From Schumannella soli (GTDB taxonomy: Bacteria; Actinomycetota; Actinomycetes; Actinomycetales; Microbacteriaceae), in contig NZ_VHQG01000004.1 in assembly GCF_006517435.1 (NCBI RefSeq), positions 1 to 64,000 on the forward strand: DNA of 64,000 nt, in the 5' to 3' direction. Shown one piece after another: positions 26,405 to 34,273 of the stretch. The notes under the pieces are model-generated. The model saw nothing but the letters and a program-made list of their open reading frames with translations, was not told the DNA's origin and did not search any database. How positions within the stretch are numbered: the stretch's first letter is position 1; each line of letters opens with the position of its first letter. The position numbers and the translations under genes were made by a program.

Positions 26405-27628
26405 TCATCCGCGCGCGAGGGCCGCGATCACGCCGCCGACGAAGGTGTCGCCGAGCCCGATCGTGGTGGGGTTCTCGACCTCGAGGTGGAAGGCGGGCAC
26501 GGCGACCCGCTCCTCCCCCGGCCGCGCCGGCGGGAGGGCGGAGAAGGCCTGCGCGAAGTCGACGCCCCGGGCGTGCCGCGCGAGCCGCTGCGTCGCCGCG
26601 TAGCGCTCGGGCGTGATGCCGTCGCCGAGGCGGAACCGGGTCGCCGCCATCGTGACGCCGCCGTCGAGAGCGTCCGCGAAGCGGGACGCCTCCGGGCCGA
26701 CCGCGGCGGCCCAGTACTTCGTGTGCACGAGCACGACCGGAGCGACGACGGCCGCGCGCACGTCGTCGAGCGCCTGCGCGACCTCCGCCGCATCGAGCAG
26801 ATCGACCGCGCGGCCGAGGTAGTCCTGCAGCTCGTCCTCGTTCATGCCGTGCACGGCGGCGAGCCCCGCGAGCCTCGAGCGCACGCGGGAGCTCATCGCC
26901 GGCACGTGGAAGCCCGCGTCTTCGTAGAGCACGAGCGCGCCGGCCGGCAGCCGGTCGAGCGCGCCGACGAGCTCGTCGAGCCGCGCATCCAGCTCGACCT
27001 CGTCCTGCATGGAGTTGAAACCCGAGACGAGGAAGAGGGAGGCGTGGCGCAGCGCGTCTCCGAGGTCGCGGCTCAGCCGCAGGTCGCGATTCGGCGGGTC
27101 GTTCGAGTAGATGAGACGGTTCGGATGCGGCGCCACGATCTCGACGCCGCCATCGCCGTCGCCGACGCGCACGCGGGCCCCGGCCGGGAACTGCACGATC
27201 AGGTGCGGGTCGACGCTGTCGTGCTCGGCGCTGCAGATCCAGTCGATCTCGGGCGGCAGCAGGCGCCTCACGTTGTCGTCGATGCTCACCAGGTGCTGGG
27301 TCGACGGGATGCCGAGCCCTGCCATCGCGAGGCCGGCGCGCACCCCGGTGCCGCCGAGCGTGACGACGGTCTCGAAGTGCGCGGCGAAGTCGAGCACCGC
27401 GGCCGAGGTCTCGGCGAAGCGCTCCCCGCCCGCACCGCTGCCGAGGAAGGCGAGCACCGACACGAGCAGGTCGCGCTCGGTGCGGATCGGCCCGCGCGCA
27501 TCCCGCTCGGCCGCGACCTCGGCCGACGTCACCGCGTGCTCGCGGGCGAGCCGCTCGAGCACGGCGGCATCCCAGACGATCTCGTAGTCGACGGTGCCGC
27601 CGAGGCCGAGCACGAGCGGGTGGGTCAT
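26405..27628 (-). CDS. ADP-dependent phosphofructokinase/glucokinase-family sugar kinase
   Basis: A 407-residue ribokinase-fold protein. Its length, the PHPNRLIYSNDPPNRDLRLS stretch, FLVSGFNSMQDE, and the late GLGDTFVGG catalytic motif (near residue 391) fit the ADP-dependent PFK/glucokinase family, not PfkB (about 300 residues). The family phosphorylates glucose or fructose-6-phosphate using ADP; which phosphoryl donor and sugar apply here is open. GAGGA lies five bases before the ATG. It follows the class II aldolase gene on the same strand. Confidence 0.78.
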   Translation of the reverse strand: MTHPLVLGLGGTVDYEIVWDAAVLERLAREHAVTSAEVAAERDARGPIRTERDLLVSVLAFLGSGAGGERFAETSAAVLDFAAHFETVVTLGGTGVRAGLAMAGLGIPSTQHLVSIDDNVRRLLPPEIDWICSAEHDSVDPHLIVQFPAGARVRVGDGDGGVEIVAPHPNRLIYSNDPPNRDLRLSRDLGDALRHASLFLVSGFNSMQDEVELDARLDELVGALDRLPAGALVLYEDAGFHVPAMSSRVRSRLAGLAAVHGMNEDELQDYLGRAVDLLDAAEVAQALDDVRAAVVAPVVLVHTKYWAAAVGPEASRFADALDGGVTMAATRFRLGDGITPERYAATQRLARHARGVDFAQAFSALPPARPGEERVAVPAFHLEVENPTTIGLGDTFVGGVIAALARG

Positions 27629-27727
27629 GGGGATCCTCGGGGGCAGCAGGGCGGGGCGGTTTCGAAAGCCGTGAAGGTTCAGGCGGGACCGGTGCTTCGA
27701 GAGCACCGACCCCGCCCGAGTGGATGC

Positions 27728-27764
27728 GGTGGGCGTCGCCGCGGTGGCGACGGCGACGCCCACC
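27728..27764. terminator. Hairpin between the aldolase and kinase genes
   Basis: A perfect 13-bp stem GGTGGGCGTCGCC / GGCGACGCCCACC with an 11-base loop, 15 bases after the aldolase stop on the minus strand. Terminator or attenuator before the kinase. Confidence 0.65.
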
Positions 27765-27778
27765 GGATCAGTGCGCGA

Positions 27779-28645
27779 TCAGTACAGCGCAGCCTTGCCG
27801 GCCGCGTCGAACAGGTCGATCTTGTGCGCAGCAGTGGCCTTCATGGCCTCGATCGCCGGCGGCTGGATCGTGTTCGGCTCACGCAGCTTCTCGTCGGTGC
27901 CGAGGATGCCGCGGATCGCGTTGTGGTACGAGACCTTGATGTCGCTCGAGATATTGATCTTGTTCACACCGAGCTTGACCGACTTGCCGATCTCGTCATC
28001 CGGGTTCGCCGATCCGCCGTGCAGCACGAGCGGGATGCCGACGGCCGCCTTGAGCTCCTTCAGCAGGTCGAGCTTGAGCTCGGGGCTCTTCTCGGCCGGG
28101 TAGAGGCCGTGCGAGGTGCCGATGGCGACAGCGAGGCTGTCGACGCCGGTCTCCTGCACGAAGCGCACCGCATCCGCCGGATCGGTGTAGATGATCTCGG
28201 CCGCGCCGGCCTCGCCGTAGCTGTCGTTCGCGCCGATGGTGCCGAGCTCGCCCTCGACCGAGACGCCGACCGCGTGCGCGGCCTCGACGACCTTCTTCGT
28301 GATCGCGACGTTCTCGTCGAAGGGCAGCATCGACGCGTCGATCATGACCGACGTGAAGCCGGCCTGGATCGCGGTGAGCATCTGGTCGTAGGTGCCGCCG
28401 TGGTCCCAGTGGATGACGACGGGCACGCTCGAGCGGTGCGCGCGCTGGCGGATCGCGGCGATGAGGTCGGTCGTGACGTGGGCGACCTCGTCGGGGTGGA
28501 TCGCGATGATGACGGGAGCGTTCTTCTCCTCGCTCACGTCCATGATCCCGGTGAACATGGCCCAGTCGCTGATGTTGAAGGCGGGGACGGCGAAGTCGTT
28601 GTCGTTGGCGACCGCGAGCAGTTCCTTGCCGGTGATGAGAGGCAC
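27779..28645 (-). CDS. Class II fructose/tagatose-bisphosphate-type aldolase
   Basis: A 288-residue zinc aldolase. VIHWDHGGTYDQ (near residue 78) holds the catalytic Asp and a zinc His. GELGTIG follows, then LVLHGGSANPDDEI (zinc His) and NKINISSDIK (phosphate site). Start is a GTG after AAGGAGAATC, four bases on; the ATG further upstream is not supported. It may cleave fructose- or tagatose-1,6-bisphosphate. Context suggests the product of the kinase next door. Confidence 0.88.
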   Translation of the reverse strand: MPLITGKELLAVANDNDFAVPAFNISDWAMFTGIMDVSEEKNAPVIIAIHPDEVAHVTTDLIAAIRQRAHRSSVPVVIHWDHGGTYDQMLTAIQAGFTSVMIDASMLPFDENVAITKKVVEAAHAVGVSVEGELGTIGANDSYGEAGAAEIIYTDPADAVRFVQETGVDSLAVAIGTSHGLYPAEKSPELKLDLLKELKAAVGIPLVLHGGSANPDDEIGKSVKLGVNKINISSDIKVSYHNAIRGILGTDEKLREPNTIQPPAIEAMKATAAHKIDLFDAAGKAALY

Positions 28646-28730
28646 GATTCTCCTTGAATTCCTTGGGTTCCTGGGTGCAGGTGGGTGGACCGTGCGCACG
28701 AGGACCGCGCGCACGGAGGTCGGGCGCCGG

Positions 28731-29660
28731 TCAGCTCTTGACGGATCCGGCGGTGAGTCCGCCGATGAAGAAGCGCTGGAAGAAGAGGAACAGCAGGAGC
28801 ACGGGGATCGACCCCAGGATGCTCATCGCCATCATCTCGTTCCACTCGTAGGAGTGCTGGCCCATGAGGAGCTGGATGCCGATCGGCACCGTGCGCATGT
28901 CGTTGGTGCGCGTGAGGGTGAGCGCGAAGAGGTACTCGTTCCACGCGATCATGAAGGTGTAGATGCCGACCGAGACGATGCCCGGGATCGAGATCGGCAC
29001 CAGGATGCGCCAGAGGGCGCCGAAGCTAGACGACCCGTCGACCTTCGCGGCCTCGTCGAGCTCCTTCGGCAGGGTGTTGAAGTAGCCCGTCATCATGATG
29101 ATCGCGTAGGGCAGCGTGAACACCATGTAGGTGAGGATCAGGCCCGCGTAGGTGTTGTAGAGGCCGAGCGTGACCATGAGGCCGAAGTACGGGATCAGCA
29201 GCGTGATCGGCGGGACCGCCTGCACGCTGACGATGACCACGTTGAGCGGCTTCTTGAACGGGAACTCGTAGCGGCTGAAGGCGTAGGCCGCGAGGATCGC
29301 CACGATCAGCGTCGCGAACGTGACTGCGAGCGAGACCGCATAGCTGTTGATGAAGAAGCGGATCTTCTCGGGGTCGGTGAGGATCGTCACGTAGGCGTCG
29401 AAGCTGAAGCCCTTCGTGATGAACGACGGCGGCGAGGCGAAGATCTCCGGGTTCGACTTGAACGAGCTCGACAGCATCCACAGCACGGGGAAGCCGGCGA
29501 AGACGGCGCCGAGGCAGAGGGCGATGATGACGCCGACCTTCTCGATGCGGCGGCGGACGGGCGAGCCGGCCTGCTCGGTCGCGGCGAAGCTGTCGGCCTT
29601 GCGGCGACTCGGCTTCGCGGCGGCGGATGCGGCGGTGGCGCGGGGTGCGGTGGTGGTCAT
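28731..29660 (-). CDS. ABC sugar transporter permease (MalG type)
   Basis: A 309-residue permease with six predicted membrane helices after a soluble N-terminus (1-40). The EAA loop reads DEAAKVDGSSSFGALWRI near residue 207, where it contacts the ATPase. It pairs with the MalF-type permease three bases upstream. No ATPase gene is present in the cluster, so a shared MsmK/MsiK-like ATPase elsewhere is likely. Confidence 0.93.
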   Translation of the reverse strand: MTTTAPRATAASAAAKPSRRKADSFAATEQAGSPVRRRIEKVGVIIALCLGAVFAGFPVLWMLSSSFKSNPEIFASPPSFITKGFSFDAYVTILTDPEKIRFFINSYAVSLAVTFATLIVAILAAYAFSRYEFPFKKPLNVVIVSVQAVPPITLLIPYFGLMVTLGLYNTYAGLILTYMVFTLPYAIIMMTGYFNTLPKELDEAAKVDGSSSFGALWRILVPISIPGIVSVGIYTFMIAWNEYLFALTLTRTNDMRTVPIGIQLLMGQHSYEWNEMMAMSILGSIPVLLLFLFFQRFFIGGLTAGSVKS

Positions 29661-29663
29661 GTC

Positions 29664-30668
29664 TCAGTCCCTCGCTCGCTGGTGGCGCACGTAGAAGACG
29701 GCCAGGATCATCGAGAGCAGCAGCACGATCACGGCGCTCGTCGAGGCCATCGAGAACTCGTAGCGGCTGAACGCGAGCTTGTAGGTGAAGGTGCTCAGCA
29801 TCTCGGTGACGTTGATCGGGCCGCCGCCCGTCGTCATCCAGATCAGGGCGAACTGCTGCGAGGTCCAGATCAGGTCAAGCAGGCACATGCTGATGATGAT
29901 CGGGCGCAGCTGCGGGATCGTGACGTTCCAGAACTGCTGCCAGCGGCTGGCCCCGTCGACCGTCGCGGCCTCGTAGAGATCGCGCGGGATGCCCTGCAGC
30001 CCGGCGAGCAGGCTGATCATGAAGAACGGATAGCCGGCCCAGATGTTGATGAAGGTGACCGCGGCGAGCGCGAGCGACGGATCGGCGAGGAACTCGACGC
30101 CGTTGTCGCTGAGGCCCAGCGTGACGAGCACGTAGTTGATGACGCCGTTCGGGTTGAGCAGCAGGCGCCAGAGCACCGCGACGATCGCGACCGTGAACAG
30201 CCAGGGCAGGAAGTAGATGGTGCGGAAGACCGCCTTCGAGGCGTTCGACAGCAGCGGGGTGTTGAGCAGCATCGCGAAGACGAGGCCGAGCACGAGGTGG
30301 GCGCCGACGCTCGTGAGCGTGAAGATCAGCGTGTTGCCGAGCGCGGTGTGGAAGCGCTCGTCGGTCAGCACGTCCACGTAGTTGTCGAGGCCGACGAACT
30401 TCGGGTTGTGGTTCGTGATGACGTTGTTCATGAACGAGTAGCCGATGACCATCCCGATGGGGACGAGCATGAGCACGATCATGAGGATCGCCGTGGGCGA
30501 GATGAAGGCATAGGGCTCGAGGCGACGGAGGCCGTTCGAGCTGCGGCCGCGGCGGCGCGGCGAGCCCGGGCCGAGGCCGGAACCGGCGCGACGGGCGCGG
30601 CTGCCGCCGACCTCGGCGGGCGTCGAGCGCTCGGACGCCGCGGCGGCGACGGGAGGTGCGGAGGTCAT
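29664..30668 (-). CDS. ABC sugar transporter permease (MalF type)
   Basis: A 334-residue permease. A basic, disordered N-terminus (1-50) leads into six helices, with the EAA loop YEAATVDGASRWQQFWNVTIP near residue 225. Three bases separate it from the MalG-type gene; the SBP gene lies upstream across a strong hairpin. Confidence 0.93.
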   Translation of the reverse strand: MTSAPPVAAAASERSTPAEVGGSRARRAGSGLGPGSPRRRGRSSNGLRRLEPYAFISPTAILMIVLMLVPIGMVIGYSFMNNVITNHNPKFVGLDNYVDVLTDERFHTALGNTLIFTLTSVGAHLVLGLVFAMLLNTPLLSNASKAVFRTIYFLPWLFTVAIVAVLWRLLLNPNGVINYVLVTLGLSDNGVEFLADPSLALAAVTFINIWAGYPFFMISLLAGLQGIPRDLYEAATVDGASRWQQFWNVTIPQLRPIIISMCLLDLIWTSQQFALIWMTTGGGPINVTEMLSTFTYKLAFSRYEFSMASTSAVIVLLLSMILAVFYVRHQRARD

Positions 30669-30697
30669 GGGTGGTGCGACCTTTCGGACGAGGGTGG

Positions 30698-30748
30698 GGT
30701 CGCGCCGTGGCGGGGTGCCGCAGTGGCAGGTGCCGCCGCGGCGCGACC
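30698..30748. terminator. Intra-operon hairpin between the solute-binding protein and permease genes
   Basis: A 16-bp stem (GGTCGCGCCGTGGCGG with its complement, one T-G pair), loop 19 bases. It is placed where partial termination or RNA protection commonly raises binding protein over permease levels. Confidence 0.6.
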
Positions 30749-30770
30749 GGGTGAGAGGAGGGGCGAGCTG

Positions 30771-32051
30771 CTAGAACTCGGCCGACCAGCTCTTCTGCGC
30801 GGCCTCGAGGCCGGCCTTGACGCTCTGGTCACCCGACAGCGTCTTCTGGAACTGCTCGTCGAACTGACGCATCAGGTCCTCCGACACAGGGAGTCCGACG
30901 AACTCGTTCGCGGGCTTGCCGGCCTTGTAGATGTCGAAGGCCTCCTTGAACAGCGGGTCGGCATCCGAGAAGTCGGGCTCCGACTCCGTGTTGCCGGGGA
31001 AGGCCTTGGCCATGGTCGAGAGCTGCGAGTTGATCTTCTTGCTCATGAGGAACTCGACGAGCTTGAAGGCCTCGGTCTTGTGCTTCGAGCTCTCGCTCAC
31101 GCCGATGCCCCACGAGGCGTAGGGGATGCCCCGCTCGCCCTCGTAGCCGTCGACCGCGGGCAGTGCCGAGATGCTGAACTTGAGGTCGGGGTTGTTCTGG
31201 CGGATCAGGTTGATGTGCGCGAGCGAGTCGATCATCAGGCCGACGCGGCCGTTCGTGAACTCCTCGACCTTGTCCTGCTCCTTCTGCGTGAAGGAGCCCG
31301 GGGCGATCGAGCCGTCATCCCACATGCCCTTGATGTACTCGACGGCGCTGGTGACGTCCTTGTTCGTGAGGTCGGGCTTACCCTTCTTGAGCATGCTGCC
31401 GCCCGAGGCCCAGACCCACGACATGACGTCGTTCTGGATGCCGTTGGGCGCCTCGCTCGACAGCGGCAGCACCCAGCCGGAGGTGTCGCCGCCGAGAGCG
31501 GAGACCTTCTTCGCGGCCTCGGCGAACTCGGTGCGGTTCGTCGGCGGGGCGGTGACGCCGGCCTTGGCGAGCAGGTCGTCGTTGCTGAACATCGGGTAGA
31601 CGAAGTTGACGACGGGGATCATGTAGGTCGAGCCGTCGAGCTGCACCTGGCTGGCGAGCTTGCTGTCGTCGTACTTGTTGTCCTTGAACAGCTGGGTGAG
31701 GTCGGCGAGCGAGCCCTGCTTGGCGAAGTCGCTGACCCAGGCGCCGTCGAGGCCGACCACGTCGGACATCGTGCCGGCGGCGGATCCGGCGAAGAGCTGC
31801 TCCTTGGTGCTGGCGTAGGGGCCGGAGAGCAGCTTGACCGTGATGTTCGGGTTCTCCTTCTCGAACTCGTCGATCAGGGCCTGGAACTCGCCCTTGGGGA
31901 GCTCGGGCTCCCACCACTGGGCCAGTTCGATCGTGACCTTGCCGTTGCTGTCGGCGGGGGCGCCCGACGAGCACCCGGCGATCATCGAGACGGCGGCGAC
32001 GGCGGCGATGCCGGTAGCCACGACTCGACGGAAGCGAGCGACGTTGCTCAT
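30771..32051 (-). CDS. Sugar ABC transporter solute-binding lipoprotein
   Basis: A 426-residue family 1 extracellular solute-binding protein. The lipobox VSMIAGC places the lipid-modified Cys at about residue 26. WWEPELPKGEFQALIDEFEK, NGRVGLMIDS and GIPYASWGIGVS are typical of sugar binders. GGAG stands four bases before the ATG. It starts the ABC-aldolase-kinase transcription unit, driven by the promoter at 32184-32212. The bound sugar is unknown. Confidence 0.93.
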   Translation of the reverse strand: MSNVARFRRVVATGIAAVAAVSMIAGCSSGAPADSNGKVTIELAQWWEPELPKGEFQALIDEFEKENPNITVKLLSGPYASTKEQLFAGSAAGTMSDVVGLDGAWVSDFAKQGSLADLTQLFKDNKYDDSKLASQVQLDGSTYMIPVVNFVYPMFSNDDLLAKAGVTAPPTNRTEFAEAAKKVSALGGDTSGWVLPLSSEAPNGIQNDVMSWVWASGGSMLKKGKPDLTNKDVTSAVEYIKGMWDDGSIAPGSFTQKEQDKVEEFTNGRVGLMIDSLAHINLIRQNNPDLKFSISALPAVDGYEGERGIPYASWGIGVSESSKHKTEAFKLVEFLMSKKINSQLSTMAKAFPGNTESEPDFSDADPLFKEAFDIYKAGKPANEFVGLPVSEDLMRQFDEQFQKTLSGDQSVKAGLEAAQKSWSAEF

Positions 32052-32139
32052 GATTCTCCGTTCGGAAATCAGACTGCGATGTGGGGTTGTGCGGGAACTT
32101 CTCGGTGGTGCAGGTGAAGCAGGTGAAGTGGATGAACAC

Positions 32140-32181
32140 TTGCGTTTTGGTGCTGGTGTCTGCGCTTTTCTGCGCGTTTGG
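32140..32181. promoter_or_regulatory. Three phased TGCG..TTT boxes, candidate DeoR operators
   Basis: TGCGTTTTGG (32141), TGCGCTTTTC (32161) and TGCGCGTTTG (32171) share one orientation and are spaced 20 and 10 bases, so they lie on one DNA face. They cover the predicted transcription start of the solute-binding protein gene and sequence downstream of it. Confidence 0.55.
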
Positions 32182-32183
32182 GA

Positions 32184-32212
32184 ACAGTAGCTCGCGAGAG
32201 TCGGCGCGTCAA
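32184..32212 (-). promoter_or_regulatory. Promoter of the ABC-aldolase-kinase operon
   Basis: TTGACG (32212-32207), a 17-base spacer, and TACTGT (32189-32184) on the minus strand. Both hexamers are close to the housekeeping consensus. The predicted start is near 32177, inside the operator boxes. Confidence 0.75.
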
Positions 32213-32228
32213 TGGCACGAATTCGCGA

Positions 32229-32271
32229 GCAAAGTCGCATCCGAATGCAGATATCCGTGGCAAAACCGCAG
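32229..32271. promoter_or_regulatory. Two reversed TGCG..TTT boxes before the DeoR gene
   Basis: On the minus strand TGCGACTTTGC (32239-32229) and TGCGGTTTTGC (32270-32260). They are the same motif as the boxes at 32140-32181 in opposite orientation, and overlap the likely -35 region of the regulator gene. Confidence 0.5.
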
Positions 32272-32279
32272 ATGTCTGC

Positions 32280-32285
32280 TAGACA
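32280..32285 (+). promoter_or_regulatory. Possible leaderless -10 (TAGACA) of the DeoR gene
   Basis: TAGACA, six bases (AGCCCC) before the GTG at 32292. Last base deviates from the local consensus. Confidence 0.4.
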
Positions 32286-32291
32286 AGCCCC

Positions 32292-33146
32292 GTGACATCC
32301 ACCACTCCCGATGCCGCGGGTGACGACCAGCCGCGGCTGCCCGCCGGTCGCAAAGCGCAGCTCGCGGCCTACGTCGCCGAGGTCGAGCAGGTCACCGTCG
32401 CCGCGCTCTCGGCCAAGTTCAACGTCTCGGCCGACACGATCCGGCGCGACCTCGATCAGCTGGATGCGGACGGCCTGGTCGTGCGCACGCACGGCGGCGC
32501 CGTCAGCCCCACCGCGATGCGCGCGGTCGAGCAGAAGCTCGACATCCGTCTGCAGCTGCAGACCTCGGCGAAGGAGAAGATCGGCGCGCTCGCCGCGACG
32601 CTGATCGAGAACGGCTCGGTCGTCATGATCAACGCCGGCACGACGACGCTCGCCCTCGCCCGTCATCTCGGCGATCACCGCGAGCTGACGATCGCGACGA
32701 ACAATCTGCGCATCCCGGCGGAGATCAGCGACCGCGCCTGCCGCGACCTGTACCTGTTCGGCGGCGCCGTGCGCCTGCGCGGACAAGCCACCGTCGGCCC
32801 GGTGTCGTTCCAGCTCGGCGCCGGCAACACCGAGCTCGACCTGCGCTGCGATGTCGCCGTCGTCTCCGTCGGCGCCGTCTCGGCCGACGGCGGCTTCTCG
32901 ACCAGCAACCTCGCCGAGGCGGCGATGATGGGCGAGATGATCTCGCGGGCGACGCGCGTCGTGATCCTCGCCGACTCGACCAAGTTCGACCGCACGCTGT
33001 TCGCGCAGGTGGCCGAACTGGGGCGCGCCGACTTCCTCGTGACCGACGCCGCTCCCCCCGTCGAGCTCGCCGCAGCCCTCGAGAAGGCGGGCGTGCGCGT
33101 CATCCTGCCGGGCGACGAGGTCGGGTCGCTTCCGCGCATCCACTGA
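32292..33146 (+). CDS. DeoR-family transcriptional regulator
   Basis: A 284-residue repressor. The N-terminal winged helix carries VTVAALSAKFNVSADTIRRDL near residue 35, followed by THGGAV. The C-terminal sugar-phosphate sensor domain has INAGTTTLALA and FGGAVRLRGQATVGP. Such regulators respond to phosphorylated sugars. It is divergent from the transporter operon and upstream of the isomerase and DUF4432 genes, so it probably controls the whole island. Confidence 0.93.
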   Translation: MTSTTPDAAGDDQPRLPAGRKAQLAAYVAEVEQVTVAALSAKFNVSADTIRRDLDQLDADGLVVRTHGGAVSPTAMRAVEQKLDIRLQLQTSAKEKIGALAATLIENGSVVMINAGTTTLALARHLGDHRELTIATNNLRIPAEISDRACRDLYLFGGAVRLRGQATVGPVSFQLGAGNTELDLRCDVAVVSVGAVSADGGFSTSNLAEAAMMGEMISRATRVVILADSTKFDRTLFAQVAELGRADFLVTDAAPPVELAAALEKAGVRVILPGDEVGSLPRIH

Positions 33147-33253
33147 TCGACTCGAGCCGGCTCTCTCCGTCTCTGTCCGGCTCTGGCCTGCTCTGCACTG
33201 CTCCTCACGGTCCGCTCGGCGGTCATCCGATCCGCGCGGACCCTCCCCCGACG

Positions 33254-34273
33254 ATGAAAGCGACGACGATGACGCTCCTGCCCCGGCCCGCCGGCCCGAT
33301 CCGACTGCCCGCGAACCAGCCTCGGGCGCGCTTCTACCGCGGCGGCGAGCGCATCGCCCGGTTCCGGGGTGCGGCGGACGCCGAGCCGTACACGCCGGAG
33401 GACTGGGTCGGTTCCGTCACGGCGGTGCGCGGCGCCGCGCCCATCGGTCAGACGTACCTCGATGACGCGACGCTGCTCGCCGACGCGATCGCCGCCGATC
33501 CGGAGGGCTGGCTCGGCGCCGAGCACGTGCAGCGCTGGGGCGCCGACCCGAAGCTGCTGGTGAAGCTGCTCGACGCGGGACAGCGCCTGCCGGTGCACGC
33601 GCATCCCTCGGGCGACTTCGCCGCAGCCCACCTCGGCGTGGCGCACGGCAAGGCCGAGGCCTGGTACATCCTGTCTCCTGGCGTCGTCTATCTCGGACTG
33701 CGGGAGACGGTCGACCCGACTCACCTGCGCGAGCTGGTCGACGGTCAGCGCACCCCGGAGCTGCTGGCGCTGCTCAACCCGATCCCGGTGCGGCCTCACG
33801 ACACCGTCTACGTGCCGCCGGGAACCCTGCACGCGATCGGCGAGGGGGTCCTGCTCGCCGAGGTGCAGGAGCCCGAGGACCTGTCGATCCTGCTCGAGTG
33901 GCGCGGCTTCGAGCTCGACGGCGTCGCCGACGGGCACCTCGATCTGGGGTTCGACCTGGCGCTGAGCGCCGTGCGCACGGTCGGCGAGACGGCCGACGAC
34001 CTCGCACGCCTCGTGCGGAGCGACCACGATGCGACCTCGAGTCTCGCGGACGAGGCCGCCGAGTACTTCCGACTCGAGCGGCTCGGCGACGGTGCCCGGC
34101 TCGAGCCGGGATTCCGCGTGCTGATCGCGCTCGAGGGCGAGACGGCGCTGACGACCGCGACGGGAGAGCTCGCCCTGCCCGCCGGGTCGACGACGCTCGT
34201 GCCGTTCGCGGCCGGCGCCGGGCGGCTGGCGGGATCGGGGCTCGTGCTCGCGGCGCGACCGCCGATGCCGTGA
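33254..34273 (+). CDS. Type I mannose-6-phosphate isomerase-like protein
   Basis: A 339-residue cupin-type zinc isomerase. Metal ligands are visible in LPVHAHPSGDFAAAH (near residue 115), HGKAEAWYIL (Glu) and VPPGTLHAIGEG (His, near residue 195). It is shorter than ManA of enteric bacteria but within the class. It could interconvert aldose- and ketose-6-phosphates. No ribosome binding site was seen; MTLLPRP five codons on is an alternative start. Its stop overlaps the DUF4432 start (GTGA). Confidence 0.85.
   Translation: MKATTMTLLPRPAGPIRLPANQPRARFYRGGERIARFRGAADAEPYTPEDWVGSVTAVRGAAPIGQTYLDDATLLADAIAADPEGWLGAEHVQRWGADPKLLVKLLDAGQRLPVHAHPSGDFAAAHLGVAHGKAEAWYILSPGVVYLGLRETVDPTHLRELVDGQRTPELLALLNPIPVRPHDTVYVPPGTLHAIGEGVLLAEVQEPEDLSILLEWRGFELDGVADGHLDLGFDLALSAVRTVGETADDLARLVRSDHDATSSLADEAAEYFRLERLGDGARLEPGFRVLIALEGETALTTATGELALPAGSTTLVPFAAGAGRLAGSGLVLAARPPMP

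Noticed and set aside
28392-32117. A 1241-codon plus-strand open frame across the aldolase and transporter genes
   Set aside because: It is an antisense shadow at high GC: its product is Arg/Asp/His rich with no domain, while the minus strand holds well-recognised transporter genes.
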